A DNA stretch of 64,000 bases from Microplitis mediator (Eukaryota; Arthropoda; Insecta; Hymenoptera; Braconidae): positions 6,645,795-6,709,794 of the forward strand of contig NC_079972.1 in the NCBI RefSeq assembly GCF_029852145.1, read 5' to 3'. The notes under the pieces are model-generated. The model saw nothing but the letters and a program-made list of their open reading frames with translations. It did no database searches and had not been told where the DNA came from. Made by a program: the position numbers and the translations under genes. Every line of letters begins with the position of its first letter. The first letter of the stretch is position 1. Positions 11,423 through 22,670 of the stretch are shown here, piece by piece.

Positions 11423-12782
11423 CCGGTTCAAAAAAATCGACTATTTTTTTTTTTTCAAAACCCGCAGTGAAACATCTTCCTAATCATGAAAAAAGAAGCC
11501 TGTGAAAACGGCAGCTCTTAATATCAATTTTGAAAGGTCGCTCATTGTAAATTTCTATTTTACGTTTAAATAACATGGAAAAAAAAATTTTTCAACTTTG
11601 GAATTTTACAACTCATTTTGGAATTAACATGTCAGGGTGAGAGATACATATTTTTGAAGGAAATTGAACGCTCTAAATAAATTGTCTCTTATGTTTTTTT
11701 TCTAAGTCTACTCCTTTAAAAGTTATTCGAGTTTAAAGTTCAACATGTAATTAATTTAACCTTTTTGTCTTAATTTTTCTTAAATATTTTATAATTATTA
11801 ATGAAAAAAAAAAATTTGTCTTAAAATATTAAATTATCAAGTTTAACGTCGTTGACAAAGTAGATCTTCATTGTTCTACTATGAGGAATAAATGACTTTT
11901 CAATTTAAAAAATCTGAAATTAATTCTCTCTTTGAAGTTTAAAAAAAATTTGAATTGTATGTACATAATTTTTCGGAAAAACGACCAACTGTGATTTGTA
12001 GGAAATGTAGTGCACTTTTTTGTGCACTCGGCGTGATACTGAATTGGTCTGGGTTCGATTCCCAGTTCGGACTATCTATATTTTTCTCAATTTATCTATA
12101 AATTGTCTTATTGAGAAGGTTTGCATGTTTAGGTTTCCACTATATTTAAATGGTTTTTTTGTGCAAAAATTTGATATTATTATTTCAACAAATAAAAAAA
12201 GATTGTTCCTGAATAAGTGTCGTCTTTCCATCAAAATGTCATTGTTGGGTTATTGATATTTAATTGTTGTTAGTATCATTTCATTGTTCATAGTTTTGAT
12301 AGCTGAAGTGAAAATCGTAAATTTTATAAACTGAAAATAATCGTGTTAAACTTAAAGCTATTATCTATACCATTTGAAAATTGTAAAATAATTTTTTACG
12401 AAGATGAGTTTTATTATTATACCACAATTTAAGAAAAAAAGGTTAAATTAATTACATGTTGAACTGTAAACTCGAATAACTTTTAAACAAGTAGACTTAG
12501 AGAAAAAACATAAGAGACAATTTATTTAGAGCGTTCAATTTCCTTCAAAAATATGTATCTCTCACCCTGACATGTTAATTCCCAAAATGAGTTGTAAAAT
12601 TCCAAAGTTAAAAAATTATTTTTTCCATGTTATTTAAACGTAAAATAGAAATTTACGATGAGCGACCTTTAAAAATTGATATTAAGAGCTGCCGTTTTCA
12701 CAGGCTTCTTTTTTCATGATTAGGAAGATATTTCACTGCGGGTTTTGAAAAAAAAAAAATTGTCGATTTTTTTGAACCGGTC
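11421..12782. mobile_element. fold-back element P5
   Basis: Arms 11421-11795 and 12412-12782 are reverse complements ending GACCGGTTCAAAAAAATCGA, with TA on both sides. The 600-bp loop holds a 5'-truncated tRNA-like repeat. The phrase CGACTATTTTTTTTTT just inside the end is shared with the fold-back at 63221. Confidence 0.85.
12023..12215 (+). repeat. 5'-truncated tRNA-like SINE in the P5 loop
   Basis: Box B reads GGGTTCGATTCCC. The part from CACTCGGCG onward and about 120 bp downstream (CTATCTATATTTTTCTCAAT and beyond) match the copy at 48032. Box A is missing. It is not a functional tRNA. Confidence 0.75.
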
Positions 12783-13370
12783 TAATATATATATATATAA
12801 TTTGTAGCAAATGATCTATTTATCTTCAAATTTGGCTTCCGTGAATGAAAAAAATTTATAGAAAATATTCAATTTCATCGGCACTGTTATAAATAATGTT
12901 TTTAAAATTTATAAACATTAACATAATCTTAAAGTTAATTACCTTGTAAGAAAATGTTTTCGGAAAATCACCCAATTGCTGTACCATTTCATAAATTAGT
13001 ACAGAATAACCTTTGAGTCACTTTTAGTTCTCTAACCTATTATTTTGAGAATTGATGCTTACTTAGGATTTTATTACTCGAATCGAAAATTTACATGGCG
13101 CCATCTGCCAAACAAAGACAAAATGAATCGATAGAAATGGTGTGGAAATAAGGTCCTTACATTTACGCAGCGTGGATTTATTAGAACTTCTCAAGTATGA
13201 ACAAACATGTCCTATAATTAATCACGTAAATTATTTACCGTGAACCACCGTAATGCAGCAGTGTACGATAGCTAGTAGGCTGTATTGTAATCAACAGTAA
13301 AGATATTACTCATAATAGTGAAGAACCAGAACTTTGTTTTGATGATCGCAAAAATAGGTACCGTATTTTT
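12783..13370. other. no feature seen
   Basis: AT-rich sequence without a supported gene. Confidence 0.4.
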
Positions 13371-13419
13371 ATCATAGTTCTACCGTTAATTTACCCTATC
13401 TTGCAGTCCTGAAATGGCA

Positions 13420-13743
13420 GGATTGAGGTAGAATTGCGGTAATATTATGGCAGAAGTACGGTAAAATACGGTAGAACGACCGAAAATTACGGTAGGATTA
13501 CGGTAAATTACAGTAAATTACGGTAGGGTTACGGTAGATTACGGTAGGGTTACGGTAAATTACGGTAGGTCTACGGAAAGACTACGGAAGGATTACGGTG
13601 AATTACGGTAGAACTACGGTAGGATTTCGGTATGATTACGGTAGGGTTACGGTAGAACTACGGTATGTTACGGTATATTACCCTCGTACCGTAATCTACG
13701 GTAACTTACCGTAATTCTACCGTAATATCAGGTCCGCCAGGGG
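13420..13743. mobile_element. CCC array element E
   Basis: The right terminus read outward is CCCCTGGCGGACCTGATATT, related to the left end of element D. The interior is a dense run of TACGGTA/TACCGTA words. The left terminus is decayed; TGGCAGGATTGAGG near 13416 may be its remnant. Confidence 0.6.
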
Positions 13744-13944
13744 CGTTTCTTTTCACCATTTAAACTTTTCTTGTAAGTTGCTTAGTTTTCGAGATATTTC
13801 GATTGTACAACTTGCCCCTATGATCAACTAGCCCTCCCTACCATGGATAAAAAATATATTTAAAATAGATGAGAAATATATTAAAAATACATAAATATGT
13901 ATGTGAAATATATTTAAAATATATGAAACATATATTTCAATTAT

Positions 13945-14200
13945 ATGCACCTTGGACAGCTTCAACACTTGGAGCACCTGGTGCTCCAGTGGGACTGTCT
14001 GGTTGGCTGAAAATGATTTTTTTTACTCCTTTTGATAGTTTTTTAAAAAAAAATCCAGCTGGTCCTGGCACCTTGGATAGCTTCAATACCTGAAGCACCT
14101 GGTGCTCCAGAGGGATTGCCTGGGAGGCTGAAAATGATTTTTTTTCACTCCGATTGATAGATTTTTAACTTATCTTGCACCTTGGACAGCTTCAACACGT
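13945..14200. repeat. minisatellite of about 120-bp units with GGAGCACC/GGTGCTCC palindrome
   Basis: Units contain CTTGGACAGCTTCAACACCT, the 17-bp palindrome GGAGCACCTGGTGCTCC and GGCTGAAAATGATTTTTTT. The array is cut by element F and resumes at 17554-17740. Related units occur at 37919-38560. Confidence 0.85.
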
Positions 14201-14931
14201 CCCGACTAGAAATTCCAGTTAGGCTTACCGGAAGACCAATTTGGACCGAATAAGGCTTTTCGAAATACGGCAAGCCTGATTTGGACCTTACGGTATTTGT
14301 ATGAGGAAAACCAAAGCTCGAAATGCCAAAAACATTCCAAACTTGGTTGTTATTGGGGGAAGGTGTGGCATGGCGTTAGTTAGGAATACTTTTGGAATTC
14401 CTGACTGATATTTAATAGTTGTGACCAAATGCTTGCCGAAGTCCGGAATGCCAAATCAGGTAGTTAGTAGGAAAGTGAATGGCTAAGTTAACTTCGGCGT
14501 ATCTTCGGAAATTGGTACTGCTGCCTTATGGTAGTTACCAAAGGCTTGCCGGAGTCTGGTACGCCAAATCAGCGTTCGACTAGAATTCCAGTACGGCATG
14601 CAAAAATACCAATTCGGGACGAATGAGGCTTTCCGAAATACAGCAAGCCTAATTTGAACCGTGATCCGTCCTTACGAGGAAAATCGAAACTCGATATACT
14701 AAAACTTTTCCAAACTTGTTTGTCATTAGGAGTTTTCGGCAGGGCGTAAAAGTTCAGTGAATCTTTGGAATTTCTGACTAAAATCGGATTGGGATGACCG
14801 AAGGCTAGCTAAAATTAGGTATACCAAATTCGGCTATTATTAGAAAAGTCGTCGTTATTGCCTAAGTTAGGTATATCTTTGGAATTGCTGGCTGGTACTG
14901 AATAATATTTTAATACCATAACTAAACTTAG

Positions 14932-15170
14932 GAGCCACAATCGGTAGAGTAGCGTAGTAGTTGAAGCGTCGGTCTTTCGTGCGTAGGGTCCCGGGTTCGA
15001 ATCCCACAACAACGGTCGTTAATAAATTTCGCGTTTTTCCTTGAATTAAAAATTTCTAATTCGATTGGAAATTAAAGTAACATTAAATTAGAATAACTGT
15101 TGATATACTGCTTCGCAAAAATAATTTCAAACGATAAAAATTTTTTTTTTTTTTTTTTTTTTTTTTCAAT
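14932..15170 (+). repeat. tRNA-like SINE, copy S1
   Basis: Box A-like TAGCGTAGTAGTTGAAGCG and box B GGGTTCGAATCCC are at tRNA spacing. The downstream part (TTTTTCCTTGAATTAAAAAT and TCTAATTCGATTGGAAATTA) is shared with copy S2 at 30650. A T-rich run closes it. It cannot fold as an intact tRNA. Confidence 0.8.
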
Positions 15171-15258
15171 TTAGTTAAATAAAATTATATTATTACAGTC
15201 ATACATGACCATTAGGGTGTCCGTTATTTACCAAATTAGATTTTTTTACTTGGGTATG

Positions 15259-16006
15259 TGTAAAATGAGAGGATAAACTAAATGGATCTGGTGTAGGTGA
15301 TGGTAATTTTAACAATTACAAATTATACACTTTTTAGGAAAAATAAATTAACTATTTATTTACACTTTATACAGAAAATTATTGTGAGAAATAATTATTA
15401 TTAGCGAATTCAACTTAAACCATGTACGCGAGAGCGAATGCAACGTAATGCGCACGTACAAAAAATCAACACGTGGTTGATAGCGATTACTTCCCGGAAA
15501 TTAATTCACGATTAATTATCCGCGGATGACAATTTATTTATATTCAACAAATAGCAGCCTTGTTATACTGACTAAATATTGAATATAATTCAGCACAAGA
15601 TTTATTATAAATACTCAAGAAAACGTTTATAAAAACGAAGCGGTTTTAGTACACGAGGTGAACAGTTCAAGAGCACGTTGAGAATTTATTGAGAAAACGT
15701 CGTAAATGAAACCCCACAACGGTTTCTTTGTGACGTCAGAGCGGTAGACCAATAAGAAAATTAATAGACGACGCTGACGAAATTTCAGCCAATAGCGAAA
15801 ATCCACGCAGCTTGTAGAGATCTTGAGCCAATGAGTGCGTTTCATGTCGCAACTCTTTTATTCATAGTTGGAACTAATTTATTTAAATGATGGAATTTTC
15901 TCATTGGCCAAGATCTCGCGCGTAAGTTCAATTAGCGATAGTGCTGCTGACCTATTGGTGAGGCTCGGCGTTCTCAGGTGGTAGCGAATTGGGTCTTGAC
16001 TGAACA
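15259..16006. repeat. solo LTR, 748 bp, with 5-bp target duplication
   Basis: The unit starts TGTAAAATGAG and ends GACTGAACA, i.e. TG...CA. GTATG lies on both sides (15254-15258 and 16007-16011). The opposite arm of the fold-back shows the empty site, with GGGTATGATATAAATC uninterrupted. The LTR is richer in GC than its surroundings. It carries TGACGTCA and several CCAAT/ATTGG boxes, the look of a pol II promoter region. No internal retroelement sequence remains, which suggests LTR-LTR recombination. Confidence 0.88.
15730..15960. promoter_or_regulatory. CRE and CCAAT cluster in the solo LTR
   Basis: TGACGTCA (about 15731-15738) is a perfect CRE. ACCAATAAG, GCCAATAGCG, GCCAATGAG, CATTGGCC and CTATTGGTG follow within 230 bp. 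This is typical of an LTR U3 region, but activity is not shown by sequence alone. Confidence 0.5.
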
Positions 16007-17553
16007 GTATGATATAAATCATATATTTGTGATCAAAAAATAATAAAAAAAGATAAAAAAGTTTATTCTAATGCCGTTTAACCCTGCCTAAGTAATGATA
16101 CATTCTCATTTTAGTACAATGAGAAAAATGTAATTACTTGCTTAAAAATGAGTGCACAGTAATGACTAACACATATTTTTGTAGGAAATTTCCCGCTCTT
16201 CAAAAAAGGTCACGTATGTTTTTTTCGTGAATCCAACCGTTTAAGAGATATTGAAGGTCAAAGTTAGATTTGTTTAAAAAAAATTTGCGTTTTTGTTTGA
16301 AATTTTATAACTCTCTAACACCTAGACATAAAATTAAGTGCTGTAAACTTTCTTGTAGGAAATTTATTGCTCTTTAAAAAAGGTATCCCACATTTTTTCC
16401 CTAAATCCAACCATTTGAGTGATATCGAAGCTCAAAGTTGATAGATTTAAAAATGAATGTTTTTCGATTAAAATTCTATAACTCTCCAGCAAACAAATAT
16501 TTACGTAGGCTTTCAACAGTTTTTCGTCGGAAATTTACCGCTCTACAAAAAAGATTTCTATAATTTTTTCGATAAACTCAACCGTTTAAGAGATATTTAA
16601 GCTCGAAAAAAAAGAAATTTTTTATGTCATCCGAGCAAAATTTTGTGTTGGTTTGTGAAACTTTTCTTTCAACTTAAAGCTTAAATATTTCTTAAACGGT
16701 TGAGTTTATCAAAAAAATTAAAGAATCCTTTTTTGTAGAACGGTAAATTTCCGACGAAAATCTGTTAAAAGCCTACGTAAATATTTGTTTGCTGGAGAGT
16801 TATCGAATTTTAATCGAAAAACATTCATTTTTAAATCTATCAACTTTGAGCTTCGATATCACTCAAATGGTTGGATTTAGGGAAAAAATGTGGGATACCT
16901 TTTTTAAAGAGCAATAAATTTCCTACAAGAAAGTTTACAGCACTTAATTTTATGTCTAGGTGTTAGAGAGTTATAAAATTTCAAACAAAAACGCAAATTT
17001 TTTTAAAACAAATCTAACTTTGACCTTCAATATCTCTTAAACGGTTGGATTCACGAAAAAAACATACGTGACCTTTTTTGAAGAGCGGGAAATTTCCTAC
17101 AAAAATATGTGTTAGTCATTACTGTGCACTCATTTTTAAGCAAGTAATTACATTTTTCTCATTGTACTAAAATGAGAATGTATCATTACTTAGGCAGGGT
17201 TAAACGGCATTAGAATAAACTTTTTTATTTTTTTTTATTATTTTTGGATCACAAATATATGATTTATATCATACCCAAGTAAAAAAATCTAATTTGGTAA
17301 ATAACGGACACCCTAATGACCATATATTGCTAATTTCTATGTATAATCAGTTTTCACAGATAGATGACGGTTTTTCGGGGCGACTTCGGTTTCTGAATCT
17401 GTGCCGAATTCGGCTTTCCTAATTATGCAGGGTTTCGGACGTGCGTTATTTTAGTGATACGAGTCTTATGCGGCTGCCTCATTTGGCGCGAACTCGGAAT
17501 TTGGCATGTCTAATCCGGAGCTAATAAAAAACGAACTGAAATTTCTAGTCGGG

Positions 17554-17740
17554 ACCTGGAGCGCTTGATGGTGTTCCAGTGGGACTGCCTGGTTGGCTGC
17601 AAATGAGTTCTCACACTCCCTTTAATAGTCTTTTAAAAGAAAATTCAGTGAGTCCTGGTCATCTTGGACAGCTTCAACACCTGGAGAGCTTAGCGCCCCG
17701 GTGGAACTGTTTGACTGGTCGATAATAGAGCTATCAGGAT
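17554..17740. repeat. continuation of the GGTGCTCC minisatellite
   Basis: It resumes with ACCTGGAGCGCTTGATGG directly after element F and carries GGTTGGCTGCAAATGAG and AGTCCTGGTCATCTTGG as in the units at 38400-38560. Confidence 0.75.
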
Positions 17741-17891
17741 TTCTGTTAAGACATCCACTATCAACGTGAAGATGATATTCATCGGTCGAACTCTACGACG
17801 CCCTACTTTTGGAACCTAAGTCTGTGCATAAAACTTAAATATATTTATTTATATTTTATATGTATTTTTAGAGATATATTTCGAATATATT

Positions 17892-18749
17892 TGTTACGTC
17901 CCAGCCTGCTTGTCAGATGTCTCTGACGATTTTTAAATAATAATTAATAAGATACCGATCTGAGACCTAACTGATTAATTAAGATGTATACTGATAATTT
18001 AGTAAGTTGTATAATCAATAAGTTACTCTATATTATAGGATATAATATAGTATAATAATATAACATAATATAATAATATAATATTATCTAGAATATTTAA
18101 AACATATTGATAAAGATATTTTTCTCTTGATATTTACATGTACAAATAACCGCTAACGCTTCGAGTAAATCCTCAAGACGTGCAGGTACACAAATACCTA
18201 TTTTGTTTTAAGATAACTTTTGTTCATAGATAAGTGACTCATTTATTAATAACAAAAATGGAGCGAGCGTGAGAACGGAGAATGGATTATTCGAGAATAT
18301 TGCCTATCTCGATCCACCCCACTATATCGAACGATGCGCGGGCCTGATACCCAAGCGCCTCGTATTGATAAGAACACTTACTCTTGTTTTTCTCGATGAA
18401 GAGAAATCAGTCTGAAATATAGAATCATCGAGAGCAGTCAGGCTCAGTAAAAAACTCAACTTCTTTCTCACCCTCTCGAAGTTATTGTTAAGAATATCTT
18501 AACAATATTATAAATTACTTTAATTGTATATTTTCACATCTCTCAAACTATTTTTTTACAATTGAATAAATCGGATTTAGATATATTAAATCATATATTC
18601 AAACAACCAGTTTATTTCAACCATCAAATGGTGGCTTTTCAACCCATTTATAATTATTTATTATAATTGTACGTAAGTTTGTCATTCATCTACATTTGTA
18701 ATCAACCGCTCAACTACGCCAACGCCAAACTATCAACCAGGACGTAACA
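17892..18749. repeat. solo LTR, 858 bp, with 4-bp target duplication
   Basis: The unit starts TGTTACGTCC and ends GGACGTAACA, perfect inverted ends with TG...CA. TATT flanks it on both sides. The sister element G has the uninterrupted sequence CGAATATATTTTTCATATAT at 38714-38733, which is exactly the predicted empty site. A 4-bp duplication is usual for several Ty3/Gypsy lineages. No internal part is left. Confidence 0.9.
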
Positions 18750-19315
18750 TATTTTTCATATATTTTTTATATGAACGTATATATTTTACATATATTTTAG
18801 ATATATTCTGAATGTACGAAAATCGGTCAAAAGTGATATAATTAAAATGTACACAAAAAAAAAAAGAAATCTTTAACCAAAAAATAAAATGTCTTCAAAA
18901 TTTTTTTCTTCAATCAAGCGAAATTTCTTACTTTATTGAAGTAAAAAAATTATTTGGATCAAGAAATTATTTCCTTCGTGGAAGACATAATTTTCTTAGT
19001 CTGAAACATAAATTCTTGAGCCAAGAAAGTTTGTTCTTGGTTTAAAGCATTATTTTTCTCGGGCTAAGAACGTTTGTTCTTAACTCGAGAAATTTTTTTT
19101 TTGTCTAAAGACTGTTACCTTATCGAGTCAAGAAACAATGTCTTGAGCTAAAAAAAAAGTTTTTGTACTAAGAAAAAAAAATTTTTAAACCAAGAAGAAA
19201 CTTTCTTGGGCCAAGAAATTTTTTCTTTGTCGCAAACAAAAAAAAAATTTGCAGCCAAGAAATTAATTTCTTTAGTTAAGCAAATAAATTTATCGAGCTA
19301 AAAAATTTTATTTTT

Positions 19316-20130
19316 TAACTTCCCGCTAAGAAAATCGACGATTTTCGAAAAATTGGGAAGTTATTGTTTTCACCCCGATTTGCGAAAATCGAAATTTCAT
19401 CAGATGTCGACGTTCTGAGGTCCTAGGAAGCTATTCTGACTATTTTTAGAATGGTGTCCGAGTGTCTGTATGTATGTATGTGCGTGTGTGTGTGTATGTA
19501 TGTGTGTGACCGGCTTATAACTTTTTAACTAATGAACCGATTTGGATGGTTAAGGCGGCAATCGAAAGAGCTTGTTGACCATCAACTTTTCTGAAAATTC
19601 CAGATTATTTGATCAAGTAGATTCGAAAATATTGGCGAATTACGGAAAAAACTTTTTTTTTTTTTTTAGTTTTTTATTGATTTCTCAGAAACGACTCGAA
19701 CGATCGACTTCAAAATTTGATCAGCTCTAGAACTCAATAAAACGCGTCGATTGCCGCCTCAACCATCAAAATCGGTTCATTCGTTCGTGAGATATCGTGG
19801 GCAAAAGAAATGCCAAAAAACGGTTTTTTGCGAATATCTTTGAAACGACTTAACCATACAATTTCAAAATTTGATCAGCTCTAGAACTCAATAAAACACG
19901 TCGATTGCTGTCTCAACCATTGAAATCGGTTGATTCGTTCGTGAGATATCGTGGGAGAAAGAAATTCTAAAACCGGTTTTTTTCGAAAAGAATGGGATAC
20001 AATAGTATTTTCGAGCTCGAAGAGCTCGAAAATGTACTCACAACAATGTTTTCGAGCTCAAGGAGCTCGAAAACAGCGGGAAGTTACTGGGCTGGCCCGC
20101 AGGGTCAACCGATAGACAGATTTTTTTTTC
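19316..20130. repeat. TTCCCGCT interspersed repeat, copy 2
   Basis: The start, internal order (CACCCCGATTT, short TG tract, TCAGCTCTAGAACTCAATAA units, GATATCGTGGG) and end (GGCCCGCAGGGTCAACCGAT) are those of copy 1 at 5016-6005. It carries two of the 155-bp units instead of three. Confidence 0.8.
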
Positions 20131-20282
20131 ATGTTTTTCTTGAATAATTTTTTTTTGTTTAAATATTACAAGCAATGCTGTGAAGCAAATAAATACTATA
20201 TCAGAAGCAAATATAAGGGATAGGCAAGTTTCGCAATAAGTTAAATATTTAAAACAAACTGAGAAAAAACAATTATCGCTTA

Positions 20283-20349
20283 ACATAGGAATCGAACCCA
20301 GATCGATTCGGCGTCACGCGAGAGCTTTACCAACTAAGCCATCCCAGCG
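20283..20349 (-). repeat. tRNA-like module in element I
   Basis: On the minus strand, box A is GGCTTAGTTGGTAAAGC and box B GGGTTCGATTCC at tRNA spacing, with an anticodon-arm-like segment between. The acceptor ends do not pair well, so it is a SINE head or tRNA relic rather than a functional tRNA. Confidence 0.7.
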
Positions 20350-21640
20350 TTTGCTAAGCTGTGTTTACTTTGCCCACATATACTAAGCCACACTGGCCTA
20401 TGGTCAGCCACATTTTTAAATCCTAAACACAGAATTAATATTACAAATATTATCGCCAATAATTTAGAAAAATGTTAGTTCTGACATTTGACCAAAATAC
20501 TGAACGAATCGTATGAATCGTTCATAAATGAATTTCGACATAAAAATAAAAAAGTTTAAAAAAAAAAAAACAAATTTAATTACAAAAAAAATTGAGAAAT
20601 TATTCAATATTATGTAATTACATTAATTAATTAATTTATTGTAATAATATAATTTAGTTATTTAATTTTTAATTTATTGAAAATAAAAAGGTGGACTCAA
20701 AATCCATTTGCTGCGCTAGTGTGAGAAAGAGAGAGAGTGGGGAGTACTTATTCCTTAGGGTGCGAAGGAGGGAGCATCTATGAGTGAGAATCCAAGAGAA
20801 AACTTTCTTGGCTTGAGACTCTAGTAATCTTGGTTTGAGATTTTTCGTGTGATTGGTCAGAGAAAGTACACTATTGGCAGGGTGTGGAGTATAGGGTGGG
20901 GACAATCGAATCGATTGTAGCGCCTGCAGTGGACGAAATACGCGTTAAATCGCACTTGTCTTGTGAATAGTTAAATGAAAGCAATGTTAAAAAATAAGAA
21001 CAAGTAGTTGTTGTGTTGTTAATTGCAAAAATACTGACAGAAATAGTAATTGCAAGTTTTATACATTTCCATCCATGATATTCATCTTTGGCTAAAAATT
21101 ATTACGGGGAATTTTTTAAATTACAAATTTTTAACCCAAAGTATTTTTAATTGTTGAGTTTTAAAATTTAAAATTACGAATAATTTAAATCACTTCAATT
21201 TCTTTACTTAATGCAAATTAATAATTTTAACTTTGAAAAAATTATAATTATAATTATATTTTAACTCATTTGTTATTATGACTATTATTGTTGTTATTAT
21301 TATTATTACAAGCTAACCTTATGTCGTTCAAAATAATATTTATTTTGTATTTATTAAAATTTTTTATACTTATTTTTTTCAGTACAATCTACTCTATATT
21401 TTTCCACCTTTCAAATGTGGTATCACACATATATTTCGCAATCTTTAAAAATTTTAATTATTTGTTTATAAAAACTTTCCGTATTCTCTCTGTGCTTTTT
21501 GAGGATGATTTAATGCGGTCGACAGATGTCGTTTTCGTCGCGCACCTTGCCAATACTCAAACCAAGAGTTTAAATTATTTAAACCAACTCTCTTTATTTT
21601 TAGTTCGAGCTCGTACCGTTTATTGTTTCAAAACATTATA
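20350..21640. other. interior of element I, no gene seen
   Basis: AT-rich sequence. The open frames (for example 21288-21641) are low-complexity and show no domain. Confidence 0.4.
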
Positions 21641-22574
21641 GTTCTTTAATTAAGTGTATAATTTTCTCGAACTAAATAATTTTATTTCTTGGTTTAAGTA
21701 AGTAACATACTCAGGTTAAGAAAAATATTTATTATGCTAAAAAATGCAGGTATTTAAAACAAGTAATTCATATTATTGGACCAAGTATGAAATATGTATT
21801 GGCTTAAGAATTTTTTTTCTTAATTGAAGATTTAAAATTCAAGAAATTATTTCGCTTCATTCAAGAAATTTCTGGTTTTCATTCCACTCGCTGAAAAATT
21901 TCTTGGTTGAAGAAAAATTTTCTTGAGTCAAGATTTTTTTTTTTCTGTGTATGTTTCATATATTTTAAATATATCTCGGATACATATTTATGTATTTTTT
22001 ATATATTTCTCATCTATTTTAAATATATTTTGGGACAGACACTTGAAATCTACGACATTTAGTGCCTATAGCCGGTAGCTAAAAATATTAGATAAGATAC
22101 AGCTGGTAAAAAAGATACCTAATCGTTCTAATAGTGACGTCATCATCGGATCAAAAAATATTTTTTGGTTACATGTGCGATAGCAAACGACCAAAAAATA
22201 GCGAAGTAACTTAACGAACCATCTTGTGATAAAATTTATCTTCATTTTAATTCGTTCACTTACCGACTTCTCTCTAATTTTCAACGAATACTCAAAACAA
22301 TCTTACCAAATAAATAAACACGGATTTATAACCTGCCATTTATAGACACTAAATGTAGTAAATTTCAAATATCTGTCACAAAAACTAATGTATTTATTAT
22401 AATATTAGTATAAAGATTTATACTGATGTATTGGTGTCGCCTTCGGCTCGGGCACCAATCTTCACACTCGCGTCTTAAACACGATCGCACTCGATAGATA
22501 AACTACTATTTTAATATATATTCATAAATATATATTTAAAATATATATTATTTCCATGGGGGAAGGACTGAAAT

Positions 22575-22662
22575 TTTAACTGATTTTTTTTTTAGGGCTG
22601 GCCAACAAATTTTTTTATGTGAGAGTCAAAAAAAAAAATTATCGATTTTGTTTGGAACACCC
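22575..22662. mobile_element. fragment of a GGGTG-type fold-back (one end)
   Basis: The right end read outward is GGGTGTTCCAAACAAAATCG followed inward by a run of A/T, like P4 and P5, with TA after it. The other end is absent. Confidence 0.4.
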
Positions 22663-22670
22663 TAATACGT

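Larger units (their letters stand above)
15215..17313. mobile_element. fold-back element P6, interrupted by a solo LTR
   Basis: The ends read GGGTGTCCGTTATTTACC outward with TA flanks, inside the word ACCAT-TA-ATGAC. The two long arms pair once the insert at 15259-16006 is set aside. The host word is one of the GTCATACATGACCAT array words, so the fold-back entered an array element. Confidence 0.88.
14201..17553. mobile_element. CCC...GGG array element F, inserted into H
   Basis: The ends are CCCGACTAGAAATT and AATTTCTAGTCGGG. The flanking minisatellite reads ...TTCAACAC on the left and CTGGAGC on the right, which matches the uninterrupted unit TTCAACACCTGGAGC. The two bases outside each end are GT and AC, so either GTCCC...GGGAC is the true end or the duplication has decayed. 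The interior has GGCAAGCC, CGGAATACC and similar self-complementary words, a tRNA-like repeat, and fold-back P6. Confidence 0.75.
18851..21950. mobile_element. element I with ACACAGAAAAAA ends and TTCTTG arrays
   Basis: The left end is ACACAAAAAAAAAAAG and the right end TTTTTTCTGTGT, flanked by ATGT on both sides. The sister element G shows AAATGTTTTATC uninterrupted at this point (38816). The interior flanks are arrays of TTCTTG...CAAGAA words (about 18890-19310 and 21640-21950). The middle holds a TTCCCGCT repeat, a tRNA-like module and AT-rich sequence with no recognisable gene. Confidence 0.75.
13836..22563. mobile_element. composite array element H
   Basis: The ends are CCATGG plus AAATATATTT-type words (left near 13841, right TTTCCATGGGGG at 22563). 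The same ends and internal order recur in element G at 36167-38944. After removal of nested inserts it holds AAATATATTT words at both sides and an array of GGAGCACCTGGTGCTCC units. Nested inside are element F, a solo LTR (17892-18749) and element I (18851-21950). The left end is more diverged than the right. Confidence 0.65.

Noticed and set aside
13945..14200. Collagen-like Gly-X-Y translation (GAPGAP) on both strands, with a TTTTCAG acceptor-like site
   Set aside because: The 17-bp palindrome GGAGCACCTGGTGCTCC explains the glycine pattern on either strand; the triplet rhythm breaks within each unit and the array is repetitive DNA.
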